A model generated the notes under the pieces. The model searched no databases. It was given only the letters and a program-made list of their open reading frames with translations, and was not told where the DNA came from. This document shows, piece after piece, positions 58,831 through 64,000 of a DNA stretch of 64,000 nucleotides. How positions within the stretch are numbered: the first letter of the stretch is position 1; every line of letters begins with the position of its first letter. Both the position numbers and the translations under genes were made by a program. Source of the DNA: Zhengitettix transpicula (Eukaryota; Arthropoda; Insecta; Orthoptera; Tetrigidae); NCBI GenBank assembly GCA_037074705.1, contig CM073590.1, positions 138,713,600-138,777,599 of the forward strand. The letters are read 5' to 3'.

Positions 58831-60679
58831 ATTCAGATTCTTGACTCAATTTCATTGTTTCGGTAACTGATGCCTAGTTAAAGCTTAAATTTACTCCATG
58901 TACAAGTGAATGTTGTAGAAAATAACCTAGATTAATGCTTGCCATGATTACATTTAAATGTCAGATATGAATCGAAAACCATTATTTAAAGCAAGCTAAA
59001 AAGCGGAACCAATGTTATTCTAAAAAGCAAAATTCAGATACGGGGGAGGGAAACATAAAAATAAACGAGTTTATCCCTTGTCAAAAGCCTAATGCGGTGA
59101 TTCTATTAAGCGTTTACGTGAAACAAATGGAAATTAAACTTGCAGGAGAGGCCGGTAGTGTTGGTGAACGGATAATAAAAAATGACTATTTAACCCACGT
59201 AGCTTCCAGTAATGTTAAACGGTGCCTCCATAAAGAATGTGTAATAAAATAAAATAATAAATGGAAATACGAAGAATCTCTGACAGACCTTAGTAAATAG
59301 ATAAAATAATTCAATACGTAATGTTTAAGAAATGGCTACAATTATATTTATTCCTGGTGAAGTTTAACAGAAACATTCAATTATTCTGCAAAGAGACGAA
59401 TTGGCCCATCATTCAACCTTCGTTTACAATATGGAAAGATTTCAGACACTCTGCTCGATATGAATTTACCATTACTATTTATCATTATTTAAAATTAAAA
59501 TTGAACTAAAACTATTTTAAAATATAATTCGTTAATTAACGTGTAACATCCTTCCAATTAGACTAAAGAGAAAGTTAGACAACCGGCGTTTCATGGCTCT
59601 TTGATAAATTCTGAGAATCTGTGTTAAAATTAGAATAAATTCATATTACAGTAATATTTTTAAGATAAAAGGTTTTTGATCAGTCTCAGTTATAAAACTA
59701 ATTATTTTCTATATTTTTGTTCCAATTTTTTAATGTCTGATGGTCAAAGAAGGATATTTCAATTCCCGTAGTCACTAACATAAAAATATAAGTATTAATA
59801 CATTAACATTTTTTAGCATTTTAATAATAAAAATTTTAGAACATTGCATTTTTCTCATTTTATAAAATTTATATATGTATATACATTTTATTATTCATTT
59901 AGTATAAGTTTATAGGAACTCAATATTTATACAAATTTTACGAGCTCTTTTTACAAATATTCTTATAAATTCACACAATTAATTTTTTGGTCCCTCGATT
60001 GATATTTAATTGGACATAAATTTAAATCCTCGTCAGAAAATTAATTTTCTGATATCGTGGAATATATATTGAGCACGTGTTTTATTTCACTTCTTAGAAT
60101 TATCTGATGTCGGTACTCGATTACACGAAATTCCTCGGTCGCGTGTTTGTATTTGTCGATAAATTTAATTATAATATTACTTTGGTTTACATTCATAATT
60201 GTAAATTTTTGTGTGAATATAGTAAATTATACATTAATTTTCCCTTATGTGAGAGTATCAGTACATCAGTGATGTATCACATTTCCTCCAATAAGAACAA
60301 TCGTAAGAATAATTATTCCACGTTCTCTACACTTTTGTGATATCATTTGCAAAGCATTATTCTTCTAAAAATTTATTAATTATTAATGAGTTGACATATT
60401 TTGAGTTGGTGTCAGAATTAGTGACGAGTATTGTGGGCCTATGTCGTAACAACGGTTTCATCCTTGTTGGTATCGACCCGAAGTCTCCTGGAATATATCT
60501 TTCGTCTCCGAAGAACAAATATTTAGTAAACCAATTATATTTCCCATTTACAAGTTCCCTTTATCTGAATTACATTGCGAACATATTGTCTAATTTCTGA
60601 CAGATTGTTCAATTAAATGGAGTTATAAAAATATCTTAATTAAAGTTATTTTACTCGAAAGGGTGGCAGTATTCTGAAA
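58831..60679. other. AT-rich, nothing recognised
   Basis: No gene recognised; the frames at 60107-60340 and 60337-60600 have no known domain. Confidence 0.4.
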
Positions 60680-60940
60680 CGAAACCACTTTACATGCGCT
60701 GGAAACTTAGAGATTAAGCTAGTGAATGCGTTACGAAATTTGCCACGCTTTGAGGAGAAACAGAGAGAGGAGATACATGGAAAATGACAGACGTGGTTGT
60801 GCCATTGAATAAGAAACCAGCAAGTCAGATACGTCCGTTGGCATGTGGATATCGAAGGCGCTCTCTATCCCTTTCACTTTCAATCTCAAGTGTCGCAATG
60901 TATCTGGGGAGCACATTTCAGCTCTCGCATGTGGAACCTT
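60680..60940 (+). repeat. Interspersed repeat related to 55280-55620
   Basis: TTTACATGCGCTGGAAACTT, GTGAATGCGTTACGAAATTT and GAGAGAGGAGATACATGG match the left part of the 55280 repeat. The right part (60800-60940) is not shared and runs into a retroposon fragment. Confidence 0.55.
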
Positions 60941-60947
60941 CCTGCAG

Positions 60948-61228
60948 AGACGGAGCATGGAAAAGGGAATGCTGCGTCCCCACAGGAAACCCCACACCAG
61001 TAATGGGAAGGGCGTAGGACAAGCACTTAGAGCCAGGCTTACCTGATGCAGGTTTTCAAGGGTTTATTCTGCTTCACTTTTAGGCCGAATGCCGGGTAGA
61101 ATCCTTAATCGTAAGTCTGGTAGCCCTATTAACATTAGTTGCCTTGCTCTACCGTTCCGTAGCTCCTCTTTCGAATCCCTTCCTATTCTATTAAAGGGGT
61201 GAGTCCACAATATGTAGCCTGCCACTCT
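60948..61228 (+). repeat. Retroposon fragment, 3' half
   Basis: Colinear with 33215-33500: GGGAATGCTGCGTCCCCACA, GGGAAGGGCGTAGGACAAGC, ACCTGATGCAGGTTTTC, CGAATGCCGGGTAG, TATTAAAGGGG and GTAGCCTGCC. The tail is eroded. Confidence 0.83.
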
Positions 61229-61764
61229 CCAAATAATTAAATGGAGAATACAACACTGTAAGTCGCATTTCTCAAAGGACACAGAAAACGAATCGAATTA
61301 GTGGAGAGGTAAATTAATTATCGGTGAATTAATTATGCAATTTTGAGCTTTAGTTTTGTTGTGTTGTGTTGTGTAGTCGTACATTTTCAGTGAAACGCGA
61401 TACCAATGGAAAAATGACAATTTTCAGGTAATTCAACTAGACAATATGATAAAAAGTGACACACAGTTACAGACAATGACAATTAAATAAGTAAGCATTT
61501 GAAATAATTATATAGTTTCGACCTCCATATAAATCTATGTCAACCAATGGTCGGAATAATACTGAAACTTAGAGAACAAATTTGAAATGCCACAGATAAA
61601 TTAAAAAATAATGGATGTCATAGGTTATTTAAAAGAAACGTCCTGACATGTATTATTTTTCCATTTATCTTAATAAGTTCGTACGTCAAAATATATTTTA
61701 TTAAATTAATGATTGAATATTCCATTTAATAATAGGAAAATTTCAGTGAACAGTGTAGTAAATA
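61229..61764. other. AT-rich, nothing recognised
   Basis: No feature beyond a short TTGTGTTGTGTTGTG run at about 61358. Confidence 0.4.
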
Positions 61765-61811
61765 AAATACACAGCGTTTCATCCCTAATTTTGCGACCTG
61801 GTCAGGTGTTG
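61765..61811 (-). ncRNA. Hammerhead-like motif, mutated, family with 11670
   Basis: Reverse strand: CACCTGACCAGG, A/T-rich loop, GGGATGAAACGCTGTGTATT. Same layout as 11670-11716, but the first core box reads CTGACCA instead of CTGANGA, so it is probably inactive. Confidence 0.3.
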
Positions 61812-62254
61812 TCAATATCAATAAAATTTAAATGACTATGGTCTGACAGAAACATACATCATGGTCGAAACTCTACAAAAAGATAATGAATTAGCTAACT
61901 AATTATTTATAGTTTGTAATTATAATCATGTTATTTATTTATAACAAACGGTAAATGTTCTAATAATTCAAGTAGTAAGAGCACCTGTGTGTAAACTTGT
62001 AAAATTAATTTGTAGGTGGTGCCGTCGAGCATTAACAACTTGTCAGAAGTTGGGGTCGATGATCAACGAAAACTGATAACAACCAGATGTTTAACAATGA
62101 GATAATCGTAGAGATAATCCTTGTTGAAAGACATTTCGGTGTATTGACCAACAACCTTTATTGTGTAACTGGTAGTAATGACAATGTTAGAAGTTGAAAT
62201 CCATTTCATCACCGTAGTATTTTAATAACTACTTACAGCTATTATTGTACAAAC
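61812..62254. other. Nothing recognised
   Basis: AT-rich, no feature. Confidence 0.4.
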
Positions 62255-62455
62255 AGACACTATTTGCTATGATCCCTTATTATTACCTTCTGCTTTCCCA
62301 TTATCGTTACTCCCGTATCGTTACCCTAACCCTTCGGCTCTCCCAGTGTCATTGCGTTTCCGTCGCTTTTGAGTTGTGTCAACTGCACTCGTCTACGCTC
62401 TTCTTCGCACCTTATGAAAGGGACAAGGATCCCAGAAACGTTAAGTGGTATTTAT
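62255..62455 (+). mobile_element. Foldback-family element, left part, split by LTR
   Basis: ACAGACACTATTTGC at the left and GAAAGGGACAAGGATCCCAG then AAACGTTAAGTGGTATTTAT at the right match 16846-17064, as does the centre (TCGCTTTTGAGTTGTGTC). After the LTR the element resumes at 63613 with TTATATTATCACTTATTAGT and ATTGGCTATC. Confidence 0.68.
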
Positions 62456-63612
62456 TGTAATACCCAGTTAAGGACATAAATTTTGTTCTTATTTCATCAG
62501 ATTTGTTTACCAACTCAGACTGAGGATTCTTGAGTGGTTTGTATATAAAAAAGATTATAATAAAATAATGGATAAGCGGCTCTTAGAGAAGGGGAGGACT
62601 ATTATAGTTGGACGTTTAGCGGCTCTTAGAGTTAATGGTTTTGACAGACATCGGGACGAAACCCTAAAGGCATAATGACAGAAGTTTTGTGGACATCCAA
62701 TTATATTAAAAGGAAATGTTCATTTTAATTGTATTGAGTTTCTCTCGGAGCGTGAGAAAGCCAACAGTTGGTGTTTGTTTGGCGAACGTGGAAACTCAAA
62801 AACAGTGAAAAAAAGGAATATTCTGGAGAGGGGGAAGTGCATAGAAAAGTTAGTGTGGAGTCAGAGTTGAGAGGAGATGGACGTGGAGTGTGGTGTCAGA
62901 GTTGGACAGGAGACCTCAAAGGAGATGGACGTGGAGTCGGGTGCCAGAGCGCAAGAGGGAAGGATGTAGGAGTGTGGTGTCAAAGTTGGGAGGAGATGGA
63001 CGTGGAGTGTGGTGCCAGAATCTGAACGAGAAATACATAGGAGTTGAAATGTAGACCGCAAAGGAGGAGGACTTGGAGGCGGTGATAAATATTCGGTCAA
63101 ATTGAATGGTGGCCGTGCCTAAAAATAGAATAAACATTTTAGTCCATGCAAGCTGTCAGTAGTCGGGATATCGAAAAAAGGATAAGGTGAACGTGTCTGT
63201 GAAGCGTGTGTAAAAGTCTGTGCACAGAAGGGCATTGTAGAGTAAATTGCATTCCTGAAAACCTCAAATAAAATTGTAAGTAGACATTCAGTAATAAATT
63301 CTGTAAATTGTTAAATAAGGTTAATCAGTCAGATTTAGTTTTCATTTTATTTAATTGCATTGTTTAAATTGTAAATTTTAGTTTTCCGTTTCCTTATCAA
63401 CCCAGTAAAGACCATGGGGTACAGAGTCTGATTTATAAAATGTAACTGGACTATTAGGGTAATTTAATTGTTGAGGTAAAATGATATAAAAAATATATAG
63501 AGATTTTCTTGAGTTGTATTATAGATTAATAAAATCATTTGTTTAATAAAATTTAATAACTTGTTTAATCTAAATTCCTATAACAATAATTATCAATAAG
63601 AGGGGGATTACA
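62456..63612 (+). mobile_element. Solo LTR-like element, copy 6, nested in a foldback element
   Basis: It starts TGTAATACCCAGTTAAGGAC and ends GGGGGATTACA. TTAT is duplicated at 62452-62455 and 63613-63616. The family marker is diverged (TTATCAACCCAGTAAAGACC near 63394). A purine-rich minisatellite (about 62857-63025) repeats AGGAGATGGACGTGGAGT and GTGTGGTGTCAGAGTTG. Frames through it (forward 62768-63025; reverse 62861-63137) follow the minisatellite and are not genes. No gag or pol. Confidence 0.75.
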
Positions 63613-63655
63613 TTATATTATCACTTATTAGTCCGAATTGGCTATCTTTCTTATT
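63613..63655 (+). mobile_element. Foldback-family element, right end after LTR
   Basis: TATTATCACTTATTAGTCCG and ATTGGCTATCTTTCTTAT correspond to TTTAATCACTTCTTTTGTCT and TTTGGATGTCTTACAT at 17030-17070. It completes the element interrupted at 62455. Confidence 0.6.
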
Positions 63656-64000
63656 AATTATTTCAATCAGAAATATATTTTTTCAGTTGAATGCACAATA
63701 CTATCAAAGTCGTATTTGTTGAATGGTACAAAATGTCATACAGTGCACGCACATTCTCATTTGATGTCTCAACCCGTGTCGATTGTACGCCATAATTCAC
63801 TTGGTACCGTAAGGACCTTTCCATTACAAAAATAATAAAACAAAAGGCTTTATTAATTGGGTATGCTTGACGAAGGTCGTAAATTAAACACGGAGCTATT
63901 ATATCCCTGTACTTATTATGGTCAGTAAAAATACAGCTGCTTATGAGGGATTTACATGGGACGCAATTCGTGCGTTGGGGAAAATTGTAGGAGTGGCACA
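63656..64000. other. Nothing recognised at the right edge
   Basis: The forward frame at 63638-63835 has no known domain. No other feature. Confidence 0.35.

Noticed and set aside
62768..63137. Frames of 73-85 aa on both strands
   Set aside because: They track the purine-rich minisatellite inside an LTR.

Overview
This is AT-rich, repeat-laden metazoan nuclear DNA with no intact protein-coding gene that I can recognise. No open frame shows a conserved host protein; the only recognisable coding homology is decayed transposon protein (two non-LTR reverse transcriptases and one mariner transposase). The repeat mix points to a large-genome insect, possibly a polyneopteran such as a cockroach, stick insect or cricket. 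It includes tRNA-derived SINEs, mariner, jockey-like and RTE-like elements, LTRs inserted in TA tracts, foldback elements, and one isolated CpG island in an otherwise CpG-poor background. The lineage is inference, not something the sequence proves.

Layout. 0.2-4.1 kb: a decayed RTE-like reverse transcriptase with its 3' UTR, a second copy of that UTR, and between them a solo LTR in a TA tract. 4.1-14.6 kb: mostly unique AT-rich sequence with one stretch that looks like a conserved regulatory element (6.68-7.06 kb). 14.6-17.1 kb: a SINE fragment and two hairpin (foldback) elements. 17.6-18.0 kb: the CpG island, the best candidate host promoter. 19.6-20.4 kb: a dead mariner. 23.4-24.8 kb: a long inverted repeat. 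25.6-29.7 kb: two LTR copies around a foldback element, then a SINE-like fragment. 32.1-34.1 kb: a cluster of five or more copies of one retroposon, one complete with a 12-bp target duplication. 36.4-37.6 kb: a reverse-strand LTR. 38.7-42.9 kb: a 'GCCCGGCGTTGC' element and a ~270-bp satellite built from its internal repeat. 44.3-46.8 kb: a jockey-like reverse transcriptase split by an LTR insertion. 49-49.6 kb: tRNA-derived SINEs. 51.8-52.8 kb: another LTR. 55.3-61.2 kb: assorted repeats, including a perfect 111-113-bp inverted repeat around a 0.6-kb insert. 62.2-63.6 kb: an LTR nested in a foldback element.

The most coherent unusual system is the LTR family. Six or seven copies of about 0.7-1.2 kb start TGTAATG (or TGTAGTG) and end ATTACA (one copy ends ACTACA). 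Each has a 4-bp A/T-rich target duplication, and they mostly sit in TA microsatellites. None has an internal coding region. Several carry a tRNA-Lys-type primer-binding-site-like motif inside their 3' end, in places tandemly duplicated together with a new ATTACA terminus. Several foldback elements also carry parts of a hammerhead-ribozyme-like core (CTGANGA ... GAAAC). The window looks like a gene desert or a large intron, and its history is mostly one of nested retrotransposition.
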